Of a DNA stretch of 64,000 nt, positions 40,958 through 49,460 are shown piece after piece. The notes under the pieces were generated by a model. That model was given only the letters and a program-made list of their open reading frames with translations, made no database searches and was not told the origin of the DNA. A program made the position numbers and the translations under genes. Origin of the DNA: Saccharomonospora amisosensis (GTDB lineage Bacteria; Actinomycetota; Actinomycetes; Mycobacteriales; Pseudonocardiaceae); the NCBI RefSeq assembly GCF_011761185.1, contig NZ_JAAOYM010000002.1, positions 372,001-436,000 on the forward strand, written 5' to 3'. Within the stretch, counting starts at the first letter, position 1. Every line of letters starts with the position of its first letter.

Positions 40958-42385
40958 ATGGCGCGTTTCATCGGACGCGGGCGGGAACTCGCGCTTTTGG
41001 GCCGGATGTTGGACCGGGTACGCGCGGGCGGCAGAGCCGGTCGACCCGGCAGGGCCGTGCTCATCCGCGGTCGTCGGCGGGTCGGCAAGTCCCGGCTCGT
41101 TGAGGAGTTCGTCGAGCACGCGGGCGTACCGCATTTGTTCTACACCGCATCGGCGCAACCGAGTGCGGGGGCGGACCTGGAACTCTTCGCCGAGGCAGCG
41201 GTGGCTTCGGACCTGCCGGACGCTGACCTGTTCCGTGACCAGACCCCGAAGTCGTGGGACGCGGCCCTGCGGCTGTTGGCGAGCGCCGTGCCGTACGACG
41301 AACCCAGCATCGTCGTGTTCGACGAACTGCCTTACCTGATACGCAACGACCCCGGGTTCGAGGGGACGCTGCAAAAAGTGTTCGATCGCGAGTTGTCGCG
41401 GCGACCCGTGCTCCTGCTGGGTATCGGTTCGGACCTGGCGATGATGGAAGCACTCAACGATTACGGCAGGCCGTTTCACCAGCGAGCCTCGGAACTCGTC
41501 GTGCCATCGCTCAGCCCCGCCGACGTCGCGGACATGTTGGGTTTGGAGACGTCCGCGGAAGCCTTCGACGCGTACCTCGTTTCCGGTGGGCTGCCTCTGA
41601 TCCTCGACGAATGGCCCGCGGGCGCGCCGGTTGTGCGGTACCTGGCCGAAGCGCTGGCCGATCCGACATCGGCATTGCTGGTGAGTGCGGAGCGTGCGCT
41701 CGCGGCCGAGTTTCCGACGGAGGCGCAAGCTCGGCACGTGCTTATGGCGATCGGTTCCGGGCAGCGGACGTTCTCGCTCATCGGGCAGGCCGCCGGTGGG
41801 ATACCGCACGCCTCCTTGAACCGTTCCCTGCGGCTGCTCACGGCCAAGCGAATCGTCGAAGCGAAGTTGCCGCTCTCGGCACGCTCGTCGAAGGAGACGC
41901 GATACTGCGTAGCGGATCCATACCTGCGGTTCTGGTTGGCCTTCGTCGGACCGCATCTGCCCGAGATCGAACGTGGCAGGGGTGACCTCGTACTGGACCG
42001 GGTCCTTCGATCGTGGACGACATGGCGCGGCGGGGCCGTGGAGCCGGTCGTGCGCGAATCGCTTCGCCGCCTTCCGCCCGAAATGCTTCCGGAAGGCACC
42101 GCGGTCGTCGGCTCGTACTGGACACGGAGGAACGATCCGGAGATCGACATCGTCGGTGCGGACCGGGAACCCGTCGCCAAACGGATTACTCTCGTGGGCT
42201 CGATCAAGTGGCTGGAGCGGCGTCCCTTCGACGAACACGACTTGTCGCGGCTTGTACTCCATCGCTCGCTGCTACCCGGCGCCGACGAGCGCACCGCGCT
42301 GCTCGCCGTGAGCCGTAGCGGCGCCACCACCGAAGGCGTGCGCACTCTCACAGCGGACGACCTGCTCGCCGCGTGGCCGCGCTGA
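40958..42385 (+). CDS. archaeal-type AAA ATPase with C-terminal nuclease-like domain
   Basis: 475 residues from ATG 40958. P-loop VLIRGRRRVGKSRLVEEFVE (about 34-53), Walker B IVVFDELPYLI (about 118-128), sensor region LLLGIGSDLAMMEAL, then a winged helix (LIGQAAGGIPHASLNRSLRL, LLTAKRIVEAKLPL). The end (SYWTRRNDPEIDIVGADREP, LVGSIKWLERRPF) has D-x-D and W-x-x-R spacing of a DUF234/PD-(D/E)XK-like domain, including E-I-D and K residues. This type is widespread in archaea and patchy in bacteria. Its promoter is distinctly A/T-rich, so transfer is plausible. Function unknown. Confidence 0.8.
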   Translation: MARFIGRGRELALLGRMLDRVRAGGRAGRPGRAVLIRGRRRVGKSRLVEEFVEHAGVPHLFYTASAQPSAGADLELFAEAAVASDLPDADLFRDQTPKSWDAALRLLASAVPYDEPSIVVFDELPYLIRNDPGFEGTLQKVFDRELSRRPVLLLGIGSDLAMMEALNDYGRPFHQRASELVVPSLSPADVADMLGLETSAEAFDAYLVSGGLPLILDEWPAGAPVVRYLAEALADPTSALLVSAERALAAEFPTEAQARHVLMAIGSGQRTFSLIGQAAGGIPHASLNRSLRLLTAKRIVEAKLPLSARSSKETRYCVADPYLRFWLAFVGPHLPEIERGRGDLVLDRVLRSWTTWRGGAVEPVVRESLRRLPPEMLPEGTAVVGSYWTRRNDPEIDIVGADREPVAKRITLVGSIKWLERRPFDEHDLSRLVLHRSLLPGADERTALLAVSRSGATTEGVRTLTADDLLAAWPR

Positions 42386-42401
42386 TCGTTTCGCTCGGCC
42401 C

Positions 42402-43277
42402 TCAGAACACGACGGTGCGGTCTCCGTGCACCAGCACGCGCCCTTCCAGGTGCCAGCGCAGCCCGCGGGCCAGGGTCACCTTCTCGATGTCGCGGCCCTT
42501 ACGCACCATGTCGGTCACCGAGTCGGTGTGATCGACACGGATCACGTCCTGCTCGATGATCGGTCCCGCGTCCAGGTCGGCGGTCACGTAGTGGCAGGTC
42601 GCGCCCACCAGCTTCACCCCGCGCGTGTGGGCCTGGTGATACGGCCGGGCACCGACGAACGACGGCAGGAAGCTGTGGTGGATGTTGATCGCCCTGCCCG
42701 CCCACGCCTCGCACAACGCGGGCGGCAGGATTCGCATGAACCTCGCCAGCACCACCGCGTGCGGGTCGTGCTCGTCGACCAGTTCGGCGATGCGGTCGAA
42801 AGCAGCCGCCTCGCCCGCTGTGTCTTCCGCGTCAGTGGGGAACGGTACGTGATGGAACGGGATTCCGTGGGCTCTCGTGATGTCGGCGAGCACGTCGTGG
42901 TTGCCGATCACCGCCCTGATATCGGCGTCCAGCTCGCCGGAGGAGACCCTGCCGAGCAGGTCGTAGAGGCAGTGCCCCTCCCTTGACACCAGCAGTACGA
43001 CACGGTGGCGCTCTGCGGTGTCGTCGATCCGCCAGTCGGACTCCGCGCCGAGCGAGCGCGCCACCCCGGCGAACCGGGCACGCAATTCGTCGACGTCGAA
43101 CGGCAGCGAGTCGGCTCTCACCACCTGGCGGGTGAAGAACCATCCGGTGTCCGGGTCGGTGTGGTAGGCGGCCTCAACGATCCAGCCGCCCGCCTCCGCG
43201 AGGAACGAGGCGATGCGGGCGATGATGCCGGTGCGGTCGGGGCAGCCGAAGGTGATGACGTACTCGCGGTCGTGCAC
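42402..43277 (-). CDS. purU: formyltetrahydrofolate deformylase
   Basis: 291 residues. An N-terminal ACT domain (EYVITFGCPDRTGIIARIAS) precedes the formyltransferase-type domain with VLARFMRILPPALCEAW, NIHHSFLPSFVGARPYHQAH (the H-x-S-L-P and D-x-G catalytic region) and GATCHYVTADLDAGPIIEQD. It splits 10-formyltetrahydrofolate to formate and tetrahydrofolate. Last of a run of overlapping or close minus-strand genes that begins with the ols-like pair. A decayed 5-formyl-THF cyclo-ligase lies about 12 kb away. Confidence 0.94.
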   Translation of the reverse strand: MHDREYVITFGCPDRTGIIARIASFLAEAGGWIVEAAYHTDPDTGWFFTRQVVRADSLPFDVDELRARFAGVARSLGAESDWRIDDTAERHRVVLLVSREGHCLYDLLGRVSSGELDADIRAVIGNHDVLADITRAHGIPFHHVPFPTDAEDTAGEAAAFDRIAELVDEHDPHAVVLARFMRILPPALCEAWAGRAINIHHSFLPSFVGARPYHQAHTRGVKLVGATCHYVTADLDAGPIIEQDVIRVDHTDSVTDMVRKGRDIEKVTLARGLRWHLEGRVLVHGDRTVVF

Positions 43278-43299
43278 AACCCGATTGTCGTACCCGGCG

Positions 43300-44016
43300 T
43301 CACGGCGCCGCCAGCGGCTCCAGCAGCGCCACGTCCCCGGTGACCTTCGCCTCGCTCGGCCTGCGCCACACCGCCCGGTAGACCGCGTCGGCGCTGCCCT
43401 CGATAGTCACGTCCGGCTCGAACGGCTGTTCCGCCAGCTGTGGTGCCGAACCCGGCGCCAGCCGCACCGACCACAGCCTGCCGGCGTCCTCCGCGTGCAC
43501 CAGCACCGTGCCGTCGGCGGTGAACTCGCTCCAGCCGGTGCGCCGGTGCACCAGCAACATGAGCAGCTCGTCGATGCCGTCGGCGGCGAACTCCGGGTCG
43601 AACGTCACGGTGACGGCGCCCAGCGTGAGCTCGGCGTCGACGCGGTGTATGGCGGCTTCATGGGCCTGCCGCCGCGCCCAGGACGCGACCACCGGCGGGT
43701 ACGACGAGAACGGCAACCTCGTCGGCGCGCCGGGGCCCCGGTCGAACACCGCGCGCAGCGCCTCCCGCTGCTGTTCCCACCAATCCAGCAACCGCTCCCA
43801 CTCCCGAGGCGCCTCGCCCGCACGCACCCCGGAAACCTCAGGATGTTCGGTGGCCGCGACGACCCACGACTGGACCCTCGCGATGTGCCGCACGAGCTTG
43901 TGCACAGTCCAGTTCGGACACGTGGGTACCTGAGCCTGGGGACCGGCCGCGATCGCCGCGTCCCGCAGCGCGTCGCAGTGGTTCTCGACGGCCTGTCGGA
44001 AGGTCCCGTAGTCCAC
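43300..44016 (-). CDS. maleylpyruvate-isomerase-N-type (DinB-like) protein
   Basis: 238 residues. The N-terminal helical bundle has the H-x3-H metal arrangement (VHKLVRHIARVQSWV with later QAHEAAIHRVDAEL), and a C-terminal domain (LWSVRLAPGS, EPDVTIEGSADAVYRAVWRR). It resembles TIGR03083-type mycothiol-dependent enzymes, which fits a mycothiol producer (mshA at 51520-52815). Its first 179 bp overlap the end of the dedA frame. Starts 22 bp upstream of purU in the same run. Confidence 0.85.
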   Translation of the reverse strand: MDYGTFRQAVENHCDALRDAAIAAGPQAQVPTCPNWTVHKLVRHIARVQSWVVAATEHPEVSGVRAGEAPREWERLLDWWEQQREALRAVFDRGPGAPTRLPFSSYPPVVASWARRQAHEAAIHRVDAELTLGAVTVTFDPEFAADGIDELLMLLVHRRTGWSEFTADGTVLVHAEDAGRLWSVRLAPGSAPQLAEQPFEPDVTIEGSADAVYRAVWRRPSEAKVTGDVALLEPLAAP

Positions 44017-44617
44017 GGCGAGAGACTATCCTTCGCCCCAGCTCCACGCAGCCGAGCACCAGCAGTCCCAGTCCGAACGCGACGAGCAGACCCTTGGCGG
44101 GATCGTCGGCGAAGCCCGCCGCACCCGCGTACCCAACCGCGACGGCGTACACCGCCCAGATCGTCACACCCACCGCGTCGAGCGCGGCGAAGCGGGCGAG
44201 CGGGAAGCGCAGGCTGCCCGTGGCCAGTGCGGAAGCGACCCTGCCGCCCGGTACGTAGCGGCCCGCCACGACGAGCAGCGTCGCGTGCCTATACACCTTT
44301 CGCCGAGCCCACTCGTAGGTGCGTCTGCCCTTCTCGTTGCGGTGCAGCCTGCGCAGCGTTCGTGGACCCGCCAGCCTGCCGACGCCGTGTCCGAGCAGGT
44401 CGCCCGCGAGCGCGCCACAGGCCGCCACGGCGGTAAGCGCGGCGAGTGCGGGAAAGTCCGGTCCGAGCAGTACCGCCACCGCCATCACCGAACTCTCGCT
44501 CGGCATGAACGGCAGCAACGCGTCCAGACCCGCCACGGCGAAGATCAGCAACCACAGCCACGGTGAGTCGAGCGCGCCACGCAACAGCGCGGCGAACTCG
44601 TTCAGCAGCTCCAGCAT
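43838..44617 (-). CDS. DedA-family membrane protein
   Basis: 259 residues from ATG 44617. DedA features: helix SPWLWLLIFAVAGLDALLPF, the P-x-E-S motif in FMPSESSVMAVAVL, VAACGALAGDLLGHGVGRLA, and LLVVAGRYVPGGRVASALAT (G-R-x-x-P-G-x-R type). The usual DedA length is about 200; here the frame runs on with an Arg-rich tail across the first 179 bp of the next gene, so the natural stop may have been lost. Overlaps the acyltransferase gene by 16 bp at its start. Confidence 0.85.
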   Translation of the reverse strand: MLELLNEFAALLRGALDSPWLWLLIFAVAGLDALLPFMPSESSVMAVAVLLGPDFPALAALTAVAACGALAGDLLGHGVGRLAGPRTLRRLHRNEKGRRTYEWARRKVYRHATLLVVAGRYVPGGRVASALATGSLRFPLARFAALDAVGVTIWAVYAVAVGYAGAAGFADDPAKGLLVAFGLGLLVLGCVELGRRIVSRRGLRDLPTGRREPLRRAAGRGDRGRSPGSGTHVSELDCAQARAAHREGPVVGRRGHRTS

Positions 44618-45291
44618 GCCGGTTCCGTGGCGAGTACGGCGTGCCGGGCCCGTGCCGCGAGCTCCGCACGATCGCCTTCGGGTTCGAGCAACCGGTGCGC
44701 GCGCACCCGCAGCTTCAGCTCCCGCGCTCCGCAGACCCGACGCAGTGAGCGGGCGAGCGAGTCCTCGCCGACGAAGGCCGCCACCGTGCTCGGCTCGCCG
44801 TCCTGCAGGTACTCCAACGTGACGGGACGCACCGGTGCTTCCGCGTCCAGCGCGGCCTGGAACACCGCGTGCCGAAACCTCCCGCCCGGTGCCGAACACC
44901 AGGTGGTGGCCTCGGGAAACACGGCGACGGTGTGGCCCTGCCGTAGCCGCGTCGCGATCGTCGCGACCAGCTCGGGTAGCGCGCGTAGCGCCCACCTGTC
45001 AACGAACAGCGTGCCGCTGTCGCGCGCCAGCCTGCCCAGCCACGGCCAACTCGCCACCTCGCGCTTGGCGAGCATGCTTACCGGTTCCACGGCGAGCAGG
45101 CCCACGATGTCGAGCCAGGAGACGTGGTTGGCGACCACCAGTGTGCCGCGTCCGTCGGCTGCGCTGAGCCGATCGGTGTCGCGCTCGAGGGTCACCTCCA
45201 GCGCGCGGAGCACGCGCAGGGCTCGGGCATCGAGTGTGCCGCGTGCGGTGAGTGAGGACCCCAGCGCTGCGCACCGTTTCATGGCTTTCAT
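44602..45291 (-). CDS. PlsC-like acyltransferase (OlsA type)
   Basis: 229 residues from ATG 45291. Motif I NHVSWLD (H-x4-D) at about 72-78, motif II LFVDRWALRAL and motif III FPEATTW are the PlsC/LPLAT signature. Directly downstream of an OlsB-like N-acyltransferase on the same strand, the position an ornithine-lipid OlsA would take. It acylates a lyso-lipid with acyl-CoA or acyl-ACP. Other phospholipid substrates cannot be excluded. Confidence 0.82.
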   Translation of the reverse strand: MKAMKRCAALGSSLTARGTLDARALRVLRALEVTLERDTDRLSAADGRGTLVVANHVSWLDIVGLLAVEPVSMLAKREVASWPWLGRLARDSGTLFVDRWALRALPELVATIATRLRQGHTVAVFPEATTWCSAPGGRFRHAVFQAALDAEAPVRPVTLEYLQDGEPSTVAAFVGEDSLARSLRRVCGARELKLRVRAHRLLEPEGDRAELAARARHAVLATEPACWSC

Positions 45292-45359
45292 GGTGCTGAC
45301 CGGAGTTCTCCGGTGGGTGACGCAGCGAGGAGTGCAGGGTGAACTCGCGCGGTATGAGT

Positions 45360-46088
45360 TCACCGGGTCTGCCCGAGGAAGTGCCGCAGGTAGCGGTCGT
45401 CGATGCGGTCGAGCGGTAGCAGCACGAAGAAGTCGGCGACACCGAAGTCCGGGTCGTGAGCGGGTGGCCCGCAGACCCAAGCGCCGAGCCGCAGGTATCC
45501 CCGCAGCAGCGGCGGCACCCGTGCGTAGCTTGGCCGCTCGTCGGTCGTCGGCGTGGCGTTCCACGGCAGGTGTGGCTCGACCCGCAGGTGCGCCGGTGAC
45601 AGGTGGCGGCGCCGCGCGAGCTGCCACGTGTTCGCGCAGGCCTGCCCGCCGTCGGCGAGCGAGACCGAGGCGCAGCCCGCGAGGTGGCGCGCGCCGGAGA
45701 GCAACGCGTAGCGGGCCAGCGCACCCCACATCAGGTTGATGACCTGCCCGCCACGGTGGTCGGGGTGCACGCAGGAGCGGCCTGCCTCGATCAGCGATTC
45801 GCGCAGCGGGCGCAACGCGGCGAGGTCGAACTCTCCGCTGGAGTAGAGCCGATCAGTACGACCGGGCGGCAGCAGCCGGTAGGTGCCCACCACCGTGTCC
45901 GCGTGCTCGACGATCAGGTGGTCGCAGCGGTCGTCGAACTCGTCGCGGTCGAGTTCGCCGGGTAGCGCGGCGTTGAACTCGTCGACGAAGACGGCACGGC
46001 GCAACCGCTGAGCCGCTTCGACCTGTGCAGGGGTGTGCGCGATCGAAACCGTGTACTCGCGCGTGGGTACCGTGGCGGGTGAGGGCAT
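45360..46088 (-). CDS. OlsB-like N-acyltransferase (GNAT fold)
   Basis: 242 residues from ATG 46088. RRAVFVDEFNAALPGELDRD and DRCDHLIVEHADTVVGTYRL are the early motifs of the OlsB/hemolysin-type GNAT family, and EAGRSCVHPDHRGGQVINLM, with GCASVSLADGGQ later, continues the pattern. It would attach a 3-hydroxyacyl group to the alpha-amine of ornithine or a similar amino acid. Followed 68 bp later by the OlsA-like gene. An alternative use of the enzyme on another amino acid is possible. Confidence 0.8.
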   Translation of the reverse strand: MPSPATVPTREYTVSIAHTPAQVEAAQRLRRAVFVDEFNAALPGELDRDEFDDRCDHLIVEHADTVVGTYRLLPPGRTDRLYSSGEFDLAALRPLRESLIEAGRSCVHPDHRGGQVINLMWGALARYALLSGARHLAGCASVSLADGGQACANTWQLARRRHLSPAHLRVEPHLPWNATPTTDERPSYARVPPLLRGYLRLGAWVCGPPAHDPDFGVADFFVLLPLDRIDDRYLRHFLGQTR

Positions 46089-46130
46089 GGTGACTCTCTT
46101 TCCGTTTCGCAGTGAGGAGCCGGTGTCTTC

Positions 46131-46164
46131 GCGGGGTCGTCGGGTGGCGGCCCGACGACCCCGC
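46131..46164. terminator. 14-bp perfect hairpin before the olsB-like gene
   Basis: GCGGGGTCGTCGGG and its exact complement enclose a 6-base loop. In the direction of transcription it lies 43 bp before the olsB-like ATG and 106 bp after the methyltransferase stop. It may end the DUF2505-methyltransferase unit or act as an attenuator. The rest of the 181-bp gap holds nothing else. Confidence 0.55.
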
Positions 46165-46269
46165 TCACCGCAGACTCGCAGGTAAGAGCGGTGTCGACCA
46201 CGGGCTGACAGCGATCTCAGGGAGAACTCAGGGCACCCCTTACCTGCAGGCCCGACCCCCGTGCGGCGG

Positions 46270-47076
46270 CTACCTGTTCCGTTCGGACGGGGCGGCCGCT
46301 TCCCATGCCACGGTCAGCTCACCGAGCCGCCAACGCGTGCCGCGGCCCAGCAGCGGCCAGCCACGCTGGGCGAGTAACCGCACCGCCTCCACCCACCGCG
46401 CCCTGCGGCCGAACGGTGCGAACGGCACCGCGGCGGCCCAGCACTCGTCCAGCTCCGCGAGGAAGCCGTGAACGGCTTCGCCCGGCACGTTGCGGTGGAT
46501 CAGCGCCTTAGGCAATCGCTGTGCCACAGTGGACGGACGGTCGATGCTGTCGAGGCGGCAGGAGAGGGTGAGGCTGATCGGGCCTGCGTGGTTGAGCGTG
46601 ACCCACGAGCACAACCTGCCGATCTCGTCGCTGGTTCCCTCCACCAGCAGGCCTCCCGGCGCGATGCCGCCGAGCATCGCTTCCCACGAGGGTGCGACAT
46701 CACGCTCGGCGTACTGGCGCAGCACGTTGAACGCCCGCACCAGCACCGGGTGCGTGCCCGCCAACTCGAAACCACCCCTGCGGAAGTCCAACCTCGGCGG
46801 GTCGGCCACCGAGGCGGCGGCCGCGACGCGGTCGGCGTCCAGCTCCAGGCCGAGAACCCGAACCCCCGGCTGCCGCTGTGCCAACCGCCTCGCCAGCTCC
46901 ACCGTGGTCACAGGTGACGCCCCGTACCCGAGATCGACCACCAGCGGCTCGGCCGCGCCGGACAGCGCCCTGCCCACCGCCGGATCGGCGAGCAGCCAGC
47001 GGTCGACCCTGCGTAGCCGGTTGGGGTTGGTGGTTCCTCGGGTAGGGGTGCCGATCAGCCGCGGTCCGCGAGCCAC
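46270..47076 (-). CDS. class I methyltransferase-like protein
   Basis: 268 residues from GTG 47076. VVDLGYGASPVTTVELARRL is the Rossmann motif I, LGLELDADRVAAAASV motif II. The following part (FNVLRQYAERDVAPSWEAML, RWRLGELTVAWEAA) is long for a small methyltransferase and the acceptor is unknown. Its start overlaps the DUF2505 end by 22 bp, so both are cotranscribed. Confidence 0.78.
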   Translation of the reverse strand: MARGPRLIGTPTRGTTNPNRLRRVDRWLLADPAVGRALSGAAEPLVVDLGYGASPVTTVELARRLAQRQPGVRVLGLELDADRVAAAASVADPPRLDFRRGGFELAGTHPVLVRAFNVLRQYAERDVAPSWEAMLGGIAPGGLLVEGTSDEIGRLCSWVTLNHAGPISLTLSCRLDSIDRPSTVAQRLPKALIHRNVPGEAVHGFLAELDECWAAAVPFAPFGRRARWVEAVRLLAQRGWPLLGRGTRWRLGELTVAWEAAAPSERNR

Positions 47077-47555
47077 CGCGACGTGAACTCCGCCTCGTGC
47101 TCGAGCAGCTCGGTCACCTGGTCGGCGACGAAGCCTTCGAGCTTGCCCCCCACGAGCGGGATGCGGACCTTGACCTCACCCCTGGTGTGTAGCACGCTAC
47201 CCGACGTCTCGTCGTAAAGTTCGGTGCGGGCGGTGATGTGCCCCGGCATCGCGCTGACGTGAACGGTTACCGTGCCGACGTAGCGGCCCTGCTGCGCCGA
47301 CCAGGTGTGCTCGCGCTGCACCTCGAGGTCACCGGAGTGCATTTTCTGCACCAGGTGCGGTAGCTGCTCGGCCGGAATGCCCTGTACCAGCGTGTACGAC
47401 ACACCGTCGGCCGTGGCGGTGTGCTCGCGCAGCGTCGAATCCTTGCCGCCGATCTCGTCCAGCCGTGCCCGCAGCGCGTGCTGTTGTGTCTGGGCGGCAT
47501 ACACGTCGGCGGCACTGTGCGCGAACGTCGCACGGTGCTCGATACGGGTCGCCAT
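47055..47555 (-). CDS. DUF2505 protein
   Basis: 166 residues from ATG 47555. IEHRATFAHSAADVYAAQTQ, RARLDEIGGKDSTLREHTAT, QREHTWSAQQGRYVGTVTVH and PLVGGKLEGFVADQVTELLE give the START-like DUF2505 fold. It is divergent from murB, with only 25 bp between starts, the same arrangement as Rv0481c and murB in M. tuberculosis. Likely a lipid- or hydrophobe-binding protein; function unknown. Confidence 0.9.
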   Translation of the reverse strand: MATRIEHRATFAHSAADVYAAQTQQHALRARLDEIGGKDSTLREHTATADGVSYTLVQGIPAEQLPHLVQKMHSGDLEVQREHTWSAQQGRYVGTVTVHVSAMPGHITARTELYDETSGSVLHTRGEVKVRIPLVGGKLEGFVADQVTELLEHEAEFTSRWLADRG

Positions 47556-47580
47556 GCGCAGGACAGTACCGTTACCGCTT

Positions 47581-48630
47581 GTGAGCACTGTCGGAACGCC
47601 CGTCCAGGAGGCCCTGCGCGAGCACACCACGCTGCGGCTCGGCGGCCCGGCCCGCCGGTTCGTCACCGCGTCGACGACCGGGGAACTGGTCTCGCTCGTG
47701 CGCGAACTCGACGCGGCGGGCGAGTCGGTGCTGCTGCTCGGCGGTGGCTCGAACCTCGTCGTGGCGGACGCCGGGTTCGCGGGCACGGTGGTGCGCATCG
47801 GCACCACCGGCTGGGACGACGACGGCGTCGCCGCGGGACAGAACTGGGACGACTACGTCGCGGCCACGATCGCGGCAGGTCTGGGCGGCCTGGAATGTCT
47901 CTCCGGCATCCCGGGGTCGGCAGGCGCGACGCCGATCCAGAACGTTGGCGCCTACGGCTGCGAGATCAGCCAGGTGCTGCGCTCCATCGATCTCTACGAT
48001 CGCCGATCCGGCGCGATCCGCACCATCGCCGCCGCCGACCTCGGCTTCGCCTACCGCACGAGCGTGCTGAAGGGCACCGACTCCGGCATCGTGCTCCGGG
48101 TGCGCTTCTCGTTGCACACCGACGGGCTGTCCGCCCCGATCCGGTACGCAGAGCTCGCGACCGCCCTGGGCACCGAGGTCGGCGCCAGGGTGCCTGCCGC
48201 CGAGGCCCGAGAGGCGGTGCTCGCGCTACGCGCGCGCAAGGGCATGGTGCTCGACCCTGCTGATCACGACACCTGGAGCGCGGGCTCGTTCTTCACCAAT
48301 CCCGTCGTCGCCGACGACCAGGTCACCGACGTGCTGGCCAGGATCGCCGAGGTCGTCGGGGCCGACGTGCCCGTGCCAAGGTATCCCGCCGACGGCGGCG
48401 TGAAGCTGTCCGCGGCGTGGCTGATCGAGCGAGCCGGGTTCGGCAAGGGCTACCCGGGGCCGGGCGGGCGCGTTCGGCTTTCGACGAAGCACACGCTCGC
48501 GCTGACCAACCGCGGCGCGGCGACCACGGCCGACCTGCTGGCCCTCGCTCGCGAGGTGCGTGACGGGGTGCTCAACACCTTCGGCGTCACCCTTCGGCCG
48601 GAGCCGCTGCTCATCAACTGCCAGCTGTAG
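47581..48630 (+). CDS. murB: UDP-N-acetylenolpyruvoylglucosamine reductase
   Basis: 349 residues from GTG 47581. FAD-binding type-4 domain with LLLGGGSNLVVADAGFAG (about 51-68) and LSGIPGSAGATPIQNVGAYG (about 108-127), and the MurB C-terminal domain (SAAWLIERAGFGKGYPGPGG, STKHTLALTNRGAATTADLL, the latter holding the substrate-binding and catalytic Glu region). It reduces the enolpyruvyl group to make UDP-MurNAc in peptidoglycan synthesis. Divergent from DUF2505 by 25 bp. Confidence 0.95.
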   Translation: MSTVGTPVQEALREHTTLRLGGPARRFVTASTTGELVSLVRELDAAGESVLLLGGGSNLVVADAGFAGTVVRIGTTGWDDDGVAAGQNWDDYVAATIAAGLGGLECLSGIPGSAGATPIQNVGAYGCEISQVLRSIDLYDRRSGAIRTIAAADLGFAYRTSVLKGTDSGIVLRVRFSLHTDGLSAPIRYAELATALGTEVGARVPAAEAREAVLALRARKGMVLDPADHDTWSAGSFFTNPVVADDQVTDVLARIAEVVGADVPVPRYPADGGVKLSAAWLIERAGFGKGYPGPGGRVRLSTKHTLALTNRGAATTADLLALAREVRDGVLNTFGVTLRPEPLLINCQL

Positions 48631-48661
48631 CGCGACCTGGATTTCAGCGCCGTCAGCGCCG

Positions 48662-49393
48662 TTAGCGACGCAGAATGCGGCTGCCGTTGTACTGGTCCCT
48701 CGGCTGTAGCACGATCCGGTCGAGGTTGACGTGCGCGGGCCTGGTGGCGGCGAAGGCGATGACCTCGGCCACGTCGGCCGCGGTGAGGGGTTGCAGGCCC
48801 CGGTAGACCTTCGCCGCTCGCTCAGCATCGCCGTCGAAACGGTTCAGCGAGAAATCCGTCTCGACCATCCCTGGCACGATCTCGGTCATGCGCAGCGGAT
48901 CTCCCAGGTGCTCCGAACGCAGGGTCTGGTGCAGCGCCGCCTGCGCGTGTTTGGCCGAGGTGTAGCCCGCGCCGCCGTCGTACACCTCGTGCCCGGCGAT
49001 GGAGGTCACGGTGATCACATGCCCCTCACCCGAGGCGATCAGCTTCGGTAGCAGAGCCTTGGTGACACGCAGCGTGCCGAGCACGTTCGCCTGCCACATC
49101 CAGTGCCAGTTCTCCTCGTCGGCCTCCTCGACGCGCTCGAGCCCCCTCGCGCCGCCGGCGTTGTTGACGAGGAGATGGCATTCTGGGATGTGGTTGACGA
49201 ATGACGCAACGGAGTCAGCATCCGTGACGTCCAGTTCATGTGCGGTGCCGGACAGTTCCTCGGCGAGCGCACGCAGCCGGTCGAGGCGGCGTGCGCCGAG
49301 CACGACGTGGAAGCCGGCTGCGGCCAGCGCCCTGGCGCTCGCTTCGCCGATGCCCGCGCTTGCTCCCGTTACGACTGCGGTTCGCATGCTCAT
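48662..49393 (-). CDS. short-chain dehydrogenase/reductase
   Basis: 243 residues. TGASAGIG (about 9-16), LLVNNAGGARG, and the catalytic Y-x3-K in GAGYTSAKHAQAAL with Ser of VTSIAGHEV. NAD(P) preference: GARRLDRLRAL after strand 2 suggests NADPH. Convergent with murB and divergent from the L,D-transpeptidase. Position matches Rv0484c. Substrate unknown. Confidence 0.92.
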   Translation of the reverse strand: MSMRTAVVTGASAGIGEASARALAAAGFHVVLGARRLDRLRALAEELSGTAHELDVTDADSVASFVNHIPECHLLVNNAGGARGLERVEEADEENWHWMWQANVLGTLRVTKALLPKLIASGEGHVITVTSIAGHEVYDGGAGYTSAKHAQAALHQTLRSEHLGDPLRMTEIVPGMVETDFSLNRFDGDAERAAKVYRGLQPLTAADVAEVIAFAATRPAHVNLDRIVLQPRDQYNGSRILRR

Positions 49394-49460
49394 GCCTGCA
49401 TGCTGCCAAATGAGGTGAGTCCGCTCACGGGCGGTTCACATTGTGATCGAGGAGGACAGG

